The notes under the pieces were generated by a model. It saw only the letters and a program-made list of their open reading frames with translations. It did no database searches and was not told the DNA's origin. The translations under genes and the position numbers were made by a program. Positions 26,471-34,133 of a stretch of DNA of 64,000 nucleotides are shown here, piece by piece (position 1 is the first letter of the stretch; each line of letters opens with the position of its first letter). The DNA comes from Spartobacteria bacterium. GTDB taxonomy: Bacteria; Verrucomicrobiota; Verrucomicrobiia; Chthoniobacterales; UBA10450. The stretch is taken from the NCBI GenBank assembly GCA_003134765.1, contig PLCM01000032.1, forward strand, positions 116,265 through 180,264. The letters are read 5' to 3'.

Positions 26471-26855
26471 TTACGTCATTGTGGGCGCCCACAGCCTCGC
26501 CTTTCACGGCCGTCCCCGCTACACGGGCGATCTGGACATCCTGGTTTCGCCGGAGGCTGAGAACGCTGCGAAACTGGTCGCATTGTTGAACGAATTTGGT
26601 TTCGCCGCGGCGGAATTCAAGGAATCTGATTTCACTGAGGATTCCCAGCTGATTCAACTTGGCCGAGCGCCCAACCGCATCGATCTGCTGACGAGTCTTA
26701 CCGGCGTTTCCAATGCCGAAGCTTTTGCCGGCAGAGTCGCAGCACAGATTGACGACCTTCCCGTCTTCGTTTTGAGCAAGCAGAATCTTATCCAAAACAA
26801 GCGGGCGGTCGGCCGGCCACAGGATTTGGCGGATCTAGCCGAACTGGAACTCTAA
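26412..26855 (+). CDS. Nucleotidyltransferase-fold protein (DUF6036/AbiEii-like)
   Basis: A 147-residue protein with the nucleotidyltransferase core VDYVIVGAHSLAFHGRPRYT followed by GDLDILV, in which the two Asp residues would bind metal. The later strand NRIDLLTSLTGV supplies a third acidic position. It overlaps the small gene at 26294 and sits between the two divergent halves of the nuo locus. Such proteins are usually toxin or antitoxin halves, or minimal nucleotidyltransferases. The substrate is unknown. Probably a mobile accessory insertion. Confidence 0.75.
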   Translation: MRLNSDLREFIELLNSRRVDYVIVGAHSLAFHGRPRYTGDLDILVSPEAENAAKLVALLNEFGFAAAEFKESDFTEDSQLIQLGRAPNRIDLLTSLTGVSNAEAFAGRVAAQIDDLPVFVLSKQNLIQNKRAVGRPQDLADLAELEL

Positions 26856-26925
26856 AGTTCCCGATGGCATTCGCCGGTCTTTCGGCCTTGCCTAAGGTAT
26901 CACCGACCGCTTTCCTTCAAAGCGA

Positions 26926-28116
26926 ATGAACGGCAGCTCGGTCGACCAGGCTTTTATTTCGCTGAAGCATTGGCTGCTTTCGTTCCTTTCGTCGGCGCCC
27001 GACTGGGTGCAGGCGATCGCATCGAGCCTCATCAACATCGCGGCGGTGCTCGGCATGTTCATGTCGCTCTTCGCGCTCATCTCGGTGCTGGAGCGAAAAA
27101 TCCTCGGGCGCATCCAGAACCGTTACGGACCGAACCGCGTCGGGCCGTTCGGGCTTTTCCAGCCGATCGCCGACGGGATCAAGCTCCTCACCAAGGAAGA
27201 CATCGTCCCCGCGCGCGCGGACAAGGTCGTTCATTTCCTCGCGCCGATCATGATGGCGGCGCCGGCGATCCTCGCGCTCGGCGTCATTCCCTACGGTCGA
27301 AACATGACCGCGTTTTCGATCGATGGCGGGATCCTGTTTTTCTTCGCGGTTGGCTCTGCGACGGAACTGGCGGTTTTCATGGCGGGGTGGGGAAGCAACA
27401 ACAAATTCTCGATGCTCGGGGCGATGCGCGCGATCGCCCAGATGGTGAGCTACGAATTGCCGCTCATCATCACAGTGTTGCCCGTCGTGATGCTCGTCGG
27501 CTCGCTTTCGCCGGATGCGATCGTCGATGCGCAGGCGGGATATTCCCACGGCTTCGCGCCGCGGTGGTTTGTATTTACTCCGTGGGGCGCCGCGGCTTTC
27601 ATTCTGTTTTTCGTGTCAGGCCTGGTGGAATCCAATCGCACGCCCTTCGACGTTCCCGAAGGCGAGTCGGAGATCGTAGCCGGACACATGACCGAGTATT
27701 CCGGCTTCAAGTACGCCATCTTTTTTCTCGCGGAGTATTTTGGAATGTTCGCCGTCAGCGGATTAGCGGTGACGTTATTCCTCGGTGGCTGGCAGGCACC
27801 TCTGCGGGTGCTCGAATTCGTTCCTTCCTACCTCTGGTTCTTTGCCAAGCTGGCCGCGTTGCTTTTTGTGTTCATCTGGATCCGGGGGACGCTGCCGAGA
27901 ATGCGGGTCGATCATGTCATGAATTTTGCCTGGAAATTCATGATGCCGATGGCTTTCACCTGCATCGTGGCGGCCGCGGCCTGGCATTATCAATCGCATG
28001 GCTGGGCCGGATGGCTCTCGTCGCTGGGAATTCTCCTGGCGGTTTATTTCGCCCTGTCCCGGCTCCTGAAGACCGGAAAAAATCTGTCGGCCCGCACTTA
28101 TCGCTTCGCTGAATGA
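26926..28116 (+). CDS. nuoH: NADH-quinone oxidoreductase subunit H
   Basis: A 396-residue membrane subunit linking the quinone site to the proton-pumping arm of complex I. Diagnostic segments are ERKILGRIQNRYGPNRVGPF, QPIADGIKLLTKED, VSYELPLIITVLP, ESNRTPFDVPEGESEIVAGH and IWIRGTLPRMRVDHVM. It begins the plus-strand nuo run; its TGA overlaps the nuoJ start (ATGA). Confidence 0.96.
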   Translation: MNGSSVDQAFISLKHWLLSFLSSAPDWVQAIASSLINIAAVLGMFMSLFALISVLERKILGRIQNRYGPNRVGPFGLFQPIADGIKLLTKEDIVPARADKVVHFLAPIMMAAPAILALGVIPYGRNMTAFSIDGGILFFFAVGSATELAVFMAGWGSNNKFSMLGAMRAIAQMVSYELPLIITVLPVVMLVGSLSPDAIVDAQAGYSHGFAPRWFVFTPWGAAAFILFFVSGLVESNRTPFDVPEGESEIVAGHMTEYSGFKYAIFFLAEYFGMFAVSGLAVTLFLGGWQAPLRVLEFVPSYLWFFAKLAALLFVFIWIRGTLPRMRVDHVMNFAWKFMMPMAFTCIVAAAAWHYQSHGWAGWLSSLGILLAVYFALSRLLKTGKNLSARTYRFAE

Positions 28117-28595
28117 GCACCGCTGCTTTTGTTTTTATCGCGGTGTTCACCCTTGCCGGCGCCCTGGCGGCGGCCTGCCTGCGCAAGCTCATTCACGCCG
28201 CGCTCTGCCTGGTCGTGGCGTTTCTCGGACTCGCGGCTTTCTATTTTTTGCTCGGCGCCGAGTTCGTCGGGCTGGTGCAGGTTTTTGTCTACGTCGGCGC
28301 CGTCGCGGTCCTGATCGTGTTCACGATTCTGCTGACGCGGCGTGAAGATGAAGACGCCGCCGGCTTCAACTGGAGCGGAGTGATCGTCGCGGTGGCGGTG
28401 TTTTCCGGTCTCGCGTGGTCGATCCTGAAAACGCCGTCGCTCGCAATTGTCCCGGCCGCCATCGCACCGCTCACGATCAAACGCATCGGCGAAGTGCTCA
28501 TGACCAGTTACGTCTGGCCCCTCCAATGTGTCGGCCTGCTCCTCACCGCGGCGTTAATCGGCGCGCTGGTGCTCGTCATGGAGGAGAAACAGTGA
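28113..28595 (+). CDS. nuoJ: NADH-quinone oxidoreductase subunit J
   Basis: A 160-residue five-helix membrane subunit of complex I. The segment YFLLGAEFVGLVQVFVYVGA, with its conserved pi-bulge helix, followed by VAVLIVFTILL, is diagnostic. A palindromic element of 164 bp separates it from nuoK, where these genes usually overlap. Confidence 0.94.
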   Translation: MSTAAFVFIAVFTLAGALAAACLRKLIHAALCLVVAFLGLAAFYFLLGAEFVGLVQVFVYVGAVAVLIVFTILLTRREDEDAAGFNWSGVIVAVAVFSGLAWSILKTPSLAIVPAAIAPLTIKRIGEVLMTSYVWPLQCVGLLLTAALIGALVLVMEEKQ

Positions 28596-28606
28596 GGCGC
28601 GCGATT

Positions 28607-28770
28607 CTTCGTCTGGGGAGCGCAGGCTGCCAGCCTGCCGCATTCGGCAGCCTTGCCGAATGCACTTTTGCGCGAAGCGCATTCTCTTACGAGAGATCGA
28701 CGCCCAAAAGTACCGTTCGCGGCAAGTTGCCGCGAACTGCAGGCTGGCAGCCTGCGCTCCCCGGACGAAG
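28607..28770. repeat. MITE-like element between nuoJ and nuoK
   Basis: Terminal inverted repeats of 32 bp (28607-28638 and 28739-28770; GGGGAGCGCAGGCTGCCAGC type) match at all but one position. Between them are three more palindromes (CATTCGGCAGCCTTGCCGAATG-like, GCGCGAAGCGC, GTTCGCGGC/GCCGCGAAC). It encodes no convincing protein. The element is inserted in the nuo operon without interrupting a gene. Confidence 0.88.
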
Positions 28771-28782
28771 ACGAAATCTCAC

Positions 28783-29097
28783 GTGACGCCGACCCTCCAA
28801 CTTTGCCTGATCGTCTCCGCCGCGCTCTTCGCCATCGGTTTGCTCGCGGCTTTGAGCCGGCGCCACGCGATTTTTATTCTCATCGGCATCGAACTCATGC
28901 TCGCCGCGGCGAATTTGAACTTCATCGCCTTTTGGCGGTTCGGTCCGGAGCCGCAAAATCCCACGGGCGTGATGGTGGCCATTTTTTCCATCGCCATCGC
29001 AGCCGCCGAAGCCGCCGTGGGCCTCGCGCTCGTCATTGCCGTTTATCGCCATTACCGCTCGACGAACGTCCGCCGTCTCGACCAACTCAAAGGATGA
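28783..29097 (+). CDS. nuoK: NADH-quinone oxidoreductase subunit K
   Basis: A 104-residue three-helix subunit of the complex I membrane arm, started at GTG 28783 (VTPTLQLCLIVSAALFAIG). The two buried glutamates expected in helices 2 and 3 are in LIGIELMLAAANLNF and AAAEAAVGLALVI. An upstream reading frame only translates the MITE-like repeat. Its stop overlaps the following hydrolase start (ATGA). Confidence 0.94.
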   Translation: MTPTLQLCLIVSAALFAIGLLAALSRRHAIFILIGIELMLAAANLNFIAFWRFGPEPQNPTGVMVAIFSIAIAAAEAAVGLALVIAVYRHYRSTNVRRLDQLKG

Positions 29098-30110
29098 AGG
29101 CGCATTTTCGTTTCTCACCGTGGTTTTTTCTCTTCCTCGCCACGGTCGCGGCCGAGGCTGCCGACAAAGCCGCGAAGTCGGGGCCGCGCTTTGAAGAGTT
29201 GGTGCGCCAGTTTGATTACGATCGCAACGCTCCGCTGAACATTCGAGAGGAGCGGAAAGAAGAACGCGACGGTGCAACGGTTATCGAGCTTACCTACGAC
29301 AGCCCGCGCGGCGGCCAGGTCCCGACGACTCTGGTGCTTCCGCCGGGCCATGGGCCTTTCGCAGGAATTCTCTTCGGACATTGGATGATGCCGCGATCAC
29401 CATTCCGGAATCGAAAGGAATTCCTCGGGGAAGCCATCCTCCTCGCTCATGCCGGTGCGGCCTCGCTCTTGACCGACGCCCCAATGGTCCGGCCGGGGTT
29501 TCTCCCGGAGAAGGGGGAATTGAAGGGGGAGATTCAGAACGCGGAGGCATCGCGGCAGCAGGTGATCGATTTCCGGCGGGGCGTGGACCTGCTGATCGCG
29601 CGCGCCGACGCCGACCCAACCCGGCTGGCATTCGTCGGCCATAGCTACAACGCGCATACCGGCGGGATCCTTTCCGGGGTCGAGAAACGCATCGGCTCCT
29701 TTGTTCTGATGGCCGGTGTTTTCGCGGATGAGGAATTCATCTTCGATTCCGTGCGTCCCGAGATAACGCAGTTTCGCCAGCGGATTGGCGAGAAGCCGCT
29801 GCGCGATTTCTTTCAGCAATACGCGTTCGACGATCCCGTCCATTTCATCGGCCACAGCGCTCCCGCGTCCGTCTTGCTGCAATTCGGCAAGGACGATGAA
29901 GGTGTGCCGGAAAAACTCGCGCGCCATTATTTCGAGCTCTTCACCGAGCCCAAAAAAATCTCGTTTTACAAGGCCGGCCACGCCCTCAACCCGGAGGCGC
30001 GAAAAGACCGCGTCCAATGGCTGGCTGAAAAACTAAAGCTTTCGCCGATCGATCCGGAAGCGATCGAGCGCGTGCCCGACCTCGGGGAAGAAAAAGAAGA
30101 GAAGGATTAG
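29094..30110 (+). CDS. Exported alpha/beta hydrolase embedded in the nuo operon
   Basis: A 338-residue protein started at the ATG at 29094, overlapping the nuoK stop. A signal peptide (HFRFSPWFFLFLATVAAEA) precedes an alpha/beta hydrolase fold of the dienelactone hydrolase/acetyl esterase type. The nucleophile elbow is GHSYNA, the acid is probably in QFGKDDEGVP and the His in FYKAGHALNPE. It is not a known complex I subunit. Translational coupling to nuoK and 27 bp to nuoL mean it is cotranscribed with the complex. Substrate unknown. Confidence 0.85.
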   Translation: MKAHFRFSPWFFLFLATVAAEAADKAAKSGPRFEELVRQFDYDRNAPLNIREERKEERDGATVIELTYDSPRGGQVPTTLVLPPGHGPFAGILFGHWMMPRSPFRNRKEFLGEAILLAHAGAASLLTDAPMVRPGFLPEKGELKGEIQNAEASRQQVIDFRRGVDLLIARADADPTRLAFVGHSYNAHTGGILSGVEKRIGSFVLMAGVFADEEFIFDSVRPEITQFRQRIGEKPLRDFFQQYAFDDPVHFIGHSAPASVLLQFGKDDEGVPEKLARHYFELFTEPKKISFYKAGHALNPEARKDRVQWLAEKLKLSPIDPEAIERVPDLGEEKEEKD

Positions 30111-30137
30111 TCGCCCGCGATTGTTGGAATACCGATC

Positions 30138-32108
30138 ATGTTTTTCTGGACCGCCGCAAACTTCTGGTTGATCCCGCTCCTTCCTCTCGCGGCCTCGCTG
30201 CTGATCCTGAGCTTCGCGAAATCCCATCGTGGTGCCGCGGTTGGGCTCGCTGTTCTCGGCCAGCTTGCCGCGCTTTCGATTTCGATCGCGGCGTTCGCCT
30301 GGACCTTGCAAACCCCGGGAGCGCGCGCCCTGCAAAACTTCACCTGGTTCAGCTTTGGCGACCAGGTCGTGCGCCTTGGCTGCGTTCTCGACCCGCTCGC
30401 TGCCGCCATGCTCGTCATGATCACGCTGGTGGGCTTCTGCATTTTTGTTTTCAGCAAAGGCTATATGGCGGGCGACAAGGATTTCTCCCGCTTCTTCGCC
30501 TATCTCTCGTTTTTCTCCGCCGCCATGCTCGGCGTGGTCATCTCGAACAGCCTGCTCCTGCTCTTTGTCTGTTGGGAACTGGTGGGCCTCGCCTCGTATT
30601 TGTTGATCGGTTTCTGGATTCACAAACCGAGCGCGGCCGCCGCCGCGAAGAAGGCTTTCATCACAACGCGCATTGGCGACCTGGGATTTTTCCTCGGCAT
30701 CCTCTGGCTCTATAAGAGCACCGGCACTCTGCTGTTTTACGATAATGGCAATGGTTGTCTCGAAAGTGCCGGCCTCCTCGCCATCGGATCGAGTGCGACC
30801 TTCATCGCGCTCTTGATTTTTTCCGGCGCGGTCGGCAAGTCGGGCCAGTTCCCGCTCCACGTCTGGCTGCCCGACGCGATGGAAGGCCCCACGCCGGTCA
30901 GCGCCCTGATCCACGCGGCCACCATGGTCGCAGCCGGCGTCTTCCTGGTGGCACGCGTTTATCCAATCTTCTCGTTAGGCGCGGTGGATGGAGTAACGCC
31001 GTCGCTTACCGTCGTGGTGTGGGTGGGCGTCGTCACCGCGTTGATGGCGTCGTTGATCGCCATCGCGCAGGCTGACATCAAACGCATCCTCGCTTATTCC
31101 ACGGTCTCGCAGCTCGGCCTCATGATGGTCTCGCTCGGTGTTGGCGGGGTCGCCGCGGGAATCATGCACCTTTTAGCGCACGGATTCTTCAAAGCCCTGC
31201 TCTTTCTCGGTTCCGGTTCGGTCATCCACGCTTCGCACCACGAGCAGGACATTCGGAAAATGGGCGGCCTGCGGAAACTGATGCCGGTCACTTTTGTGAC
31301 TTACGCCATCGGCATGATGGCGTTGAGCGGCGTGCCGCTCTTCTTCGCCGGGGCGTGGACGAAGGAGGAAGTCCTCCACGCCACCGCGCATTGGCCGAAA
31401 TCGCAGGCGCCGCATTACCTCATGCTCGCCGGAGTTGTCCTGACTGCGCTCTACATGACGCGCCAGATGATTTACGTTTTTTATGGCGACCGGCGGTCAA
31501 AAGAGACCCCGCACGAAAGTCCGCCGATTATGACGCGGCCGCTGATCCTGCTCGCGATCTGCACAATTGGACTGAGCGCGGTCCTCACTCCGGCCTGGCC
31601 GTGGCTGCACAGCTATTTGTCCGGTGAATCCGCTCATCTCGACTTCAGCCAGCTGATCCAACCGATGCTTTTCGTTTCGCTCGCGCTTGTCGCGGCCGGG
31701 ATCGGACTGGGCGTTTTACTTTATCGCCGCGCCGGCCTGACGGATCCGCTTCAGCAAACGCAGCCAGCCTTGTTTCGCTTTCTCGAGAACAAAATGTGGA
31801 TCGATGAACTCTACGCCTACACCGTCGTCGCTTTCAGCAAGGGCGCCGCGCTCGTCTCGAGTTGGCTTGATCGATTTTTCTGGGACGGACTGGTCCGCGC
31901 CGTCGGCGGGATTGGCGGATTGTTCGGGAGTTTTTCCGCCGGAGTTGACGAACGCGGAATAAACGCGGGCGTCGATGAAAGCGTCAGCGGCACTCGCGGG
32001 CTCGGCCGCCTGCTGTCCCTGTTTCATTCCGGGCAAATCCAATTGTATTTGGGCGCGGTCGCCGTGGCGGTTTTGGCGCTCCTTCTTTTCTACGCATGGC
32101 TGGCCTGA
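30138..32108 (+). CDS. nuoL: NADH-quinone oxidoreductase subunit L
   Basis: A 656-residue antiporter-like subunit at the distal end of the complex I membrane arm. Key channel residues are visible: Glu in CWELVGLASYLLIGFW, Lys in VGKSGQFPLHVWLPDAM, Lys in QADIKRILAYSTVSQLG and the late segment SGVPLFFAGAWTKEE. The C-terminus carries the long lateral helix region (ENKMWIDELYAYTVVAFSKG onwards) and a final membrane helix. It is longer than the 613 residues of E. coli NuoL. It overlaps nuoM by 13 bp. Confidence 0.95.
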   Translation: MFFWTAANFWLIPLLPLAASLLILSFAKSHRGAAVGLAVLGQLAALSISIAAFAWTLQTPGARALQNFTWFSFGDQVVRLGCVLDPLAAAMLVMITLVGFCIFVFSKGYMAGDKDFSRFFAYLSFFSAAMLGVVISNSLLLLFVCWELVGLASYLLIGFWIHKPSAAAAAKKAFITTRIGDLGFFLGILWLYKSTGTLLFYDNGNGCLESAGLLAIGSSATFIALLIFSGAVGKSGQFPLHVWLPDAMEGPTPVSALIHAATMVAAGVFLVARVYPIFSLGAVDGVTPSLTVVVWVGVVTALMASLIAIAQADIKRILAYSTVSQLGLMMVSLGVGGVAAGIMHLLAHGFFKALLFLGSGSVIHASHHEQDIRKMGGLRKLMPVTFVTYAIGMMALSGVPLFFAGAWTKEEVLHATAHWPKSQAPHYLMLAGVVLTALYMTRQMIYVFYGDRRSKETPHESPPIMTRPLILLAICTIGLSAVLTPAWPWLHSYLSGESAHLDFSQLIQPMLFVSLALVAAGIGLGVLLYRRAGLTDPLQQTQPALFRFLENKMWIDELYAYTVVAFSKGAALVSSWLDRFFWDGLVRAVGGIGGLFGSFSAGVDERGINAGVDESVSGTRGLGRLLSLFHSGQIQLYLGAVAVAVLALLLFYAWLA

Positions 32109-33571
32109 TCACCGCGCTCATTCTTCTGCCGTTGCTTGGCGCGCTCTTGATAAGCGCGAGCCCGCCCAAGTTCGCGCGCCCGGTCGCGCTCGGATTTACG
32201 CTCCTGAGCGGGGTCGTCGCGTTTCTTTTGTGGCGCGGTTTTGAAAGCGGGGCAGGGGGATTGCAACTCGTCGAGCGCCACGAGTGGATACCTTCCGTCG
32301 GCGCGGAATATCTCGTGGGCGTCGACGGCCTGAGTCTTCTCCTCGTTATTCTCACCTCGCTCGTTTTTCCCTTCGCCTTGCTCGCGCAACGAATGAGTCG
32401 TGGCGCCTGTGCGCTCATGCTGGTGATGCAGGCCGCGCTCTACGGCACCTTCACCGCGCAGAATTTCATCCTCTGGTTCCTGTTTTATGAGATGAGCCTG
32501 GTCCCCGGTTTCCTCCTCATCAAAATCTGGGGCGGCGAAAATCGCGACCGCGCCGCGACCAAGTTTTTCCTCTACACGTTCCTCGGCAGTGTCGCGATGC
32601 TTCTGGCATTTCTCGGAATTTATTTCGCCAAAGGCACCTTCGATTTCGCGAAATTGGCGGAGCTCGCTCGAACCGGCCCGCTGCTCAGCGGCAGGTTCGG
32701 CTGGATTGCCTTCGCTGGAATCTTTCTCGGGCTCGCCGTGAAGGTCCCGCTTTTTCCGTTTCACACCTGGCTCCCTGACGCCTACGAAACCGCGCCCACT
32801 GGCGTTTCGATGGTCTTGACCGGCGTCCTCTCAAAGATGGGCGTTTATGGTTTCGTCCGCCTTCTGCTTCCGCTTTTCCCGCGCGAAATCCAGATGCTCG
32901 GTCCGTGGCTGCTGGGCCTCGCGGTTTGTTCCATTGTCCTTGCGTCGCTCGCGGCTTGGGCCCAATCGGACCTGAAACGCATGGTCGCGTATCTTTCGAT
33001 CAACCATCTGGGCTATTGCATGCTCGGTTTGTTCGCGGTGAGCGCGGCCAGCACCAGGCCCGCTGTCGAGGTCCAGGCAGCCTTGAGCGGTGTTTTCCTC
33101 CAAATCTTCAATCATGGGATCACCGCCGCGGCGTTGTTCTATTTCGTCGGATTGCTCGAAGAACGACGAGGGGCGCGCGGCCTCCACGATTTTGGCGGCC
33201 TGATGCAACGCACTCCGCTCCTCTGCGGTTGGATGAGTGTCGCGATGTTTTCGTCGCTCGGCTTGCCCGGCCTGAACGGGTTCATCGGCGAGTTCCTGAT
33301 TTTCAAAGGTGCATTTAGTCTCGCTGCGATTGCGACCTCTGTAGCGGTGTTGGGTTTGCTTTTCACCGCCGTCACTTTCTTGCGCGCCATTCAGATGCTT
33401 TTCAGCGGCCCGTTGAGGGGAAGTTGCAGCGCCTTGCCCGATCTACGGCGAAGCGAAAAACTCGTGATTGTGCCGGTCACGCTCCTGATGTTTGCCGTAG
33501 GCCTCGCACCCCAGTTTCTCCTCAACACCTTCAACGCCACCGTCATTCAGATGGTGGGGCTGTTTGCCTGA
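32096..33571 (+). CDS. nuoM: NADH-quinone oxidoreductase subunit M, first copy
   Basis: A 491-residue antiporter-like proton-pumping subunit. It keeps the canonical residues: Glu in FYEMSLVPGFLLIKIWG, Lys in AVKVPLFPFHTWLPDAY, Lys in LTGVLSKMGVYG and Glu in LNGFIGEFLIFKGAF. An ORF6N-domain gene and a second NuoM follow. The C-terminal 50 residues are shorter and more divergent than usual. Confidence 0.94.
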   Translation: MAGLITALILLPLLGALLISASPPKFARPVALGFTLLSGVVAFLLWRGFESGAGGLQLVERHEWIPSVGAEYLVGVDGLSLLLVILTSLVFPFALLAQRMSRGACALMLVMQAALYGTFTAQNFILWFLFYEMSLVPGFLLIKIWGGENRDRAATKFFLYTFLGSVAMLLAFLGIYFAKGTFDFAKLAELARTGPLLSGRFGWIAFAGIFLGLAVKVPLFPFHTWLPDAYETAPTGVSMVLTGVLSKMGVYGFVRLLLPLFPREIQMLGPWLLGLAVCSIVLASLAAWAQSDLKRMVAYLSINHLGYCMLGLFAVSAASTRPAVEVQAALSGVFLQIFNHGITAAALFYFVGLLEERRGARGLHDFGGLMQRTPLLCGWMSVAMFSSLGLPGLNGFIGEFLIFKGAFSLAAIATSVAVLGLLFTAVTFLRAIQMLFSGPLRGSCSALPDLRRSEKLVIVPVTLLMFAVGLAPQFLLNTFNATVIQMVGLFA

Positions 33572-34133
33572 TTGCCAGGATGAAAGCCGAGATTATTTTC
33601 GCCGCCCAATCGAATCGGGAATTCTTCATCTCCGCGGGCACAAAGTGATGCTCGACTACGATTTGGCCCGCTTATACGGGTTGGAAACTCGGGCGTTAAA
33701 GCAGGCGGTCCGACGCAATCGAGAGCGTTTCCCAGCCGATTTCATGTTCGAACTTTCAGCCAGTGAGATTGAGAGCGTGGTATCACAATTTGTGACACCA
33801 TCGCGGCGGCGATTCGGCGGCGCCCGGCCGATGGCTTTCACGGAGCAAGGTGTAGCCATGTTGTCGAGTGTCTTGCGCAGTGAACGCGCGGTGAAAGTAA
33901 ACATCGCGATCATGCGTGCCTTCGTGAAACTGCGCGAAACCCTCGAGTTCAATCGCGAACCGGCCCGTAAATTCGCCGAGTTGGAGCAACGGGTCGGCAA
34001 ACATGATGATGAGATCGCGGCGATCATCGACGCCATCCGGCAATTAATGGCTCCGCCGGAAAAGCCTCGGCGCCAGATCGGATTTCATGTTCGCGAAAAA
34101 GCGGGGCGTTATCGAACCGGAAACCGCCGATGA
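33564..34133 (+). CDS. ORF6N-domain DNA-binding protein inside the nuo operon
   Basis: A 189-residue protein with an N-terminal ORF6N domain (ESGILHLRGHKVMLDYDLAR, LYGLETRALKQAVRRN, FPADFMFELS, MAFTEQGVAMLSSVLRS). A coiled-coil tail follows (ARKFAELEQRVGKHDDEIAA). ORF6N is found in phage antirepressors and in stand-alone bacterial proteins. The start is uncertain. TTG 33564, preceded by GGTGGGG and overlapping the nuoM stop, keeps the frame. ATG 33580 (MKAEIIF) is the likelier family start but is one frame off, so a small frameshift is possible. Its stop overlaps the start of the second nuoM (ATGA). Confidence 0.78.
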   Translation: MPDCQDESRDYFRRPIESGILHLRGHKVMLDYDLARLYGLETRALKQAVRRNRERFPADFMFELSASEIESVVSQFVTPSRRRFGGARPMAFTEQGVAMLSSVLRSERAVKVNIAIMRAFVKLRETLEFNREPARKFAELEQRVGKHDDEIAAIIDAIRQLMAPPEKPRRQIGFHVREKAGRYRTGNRR

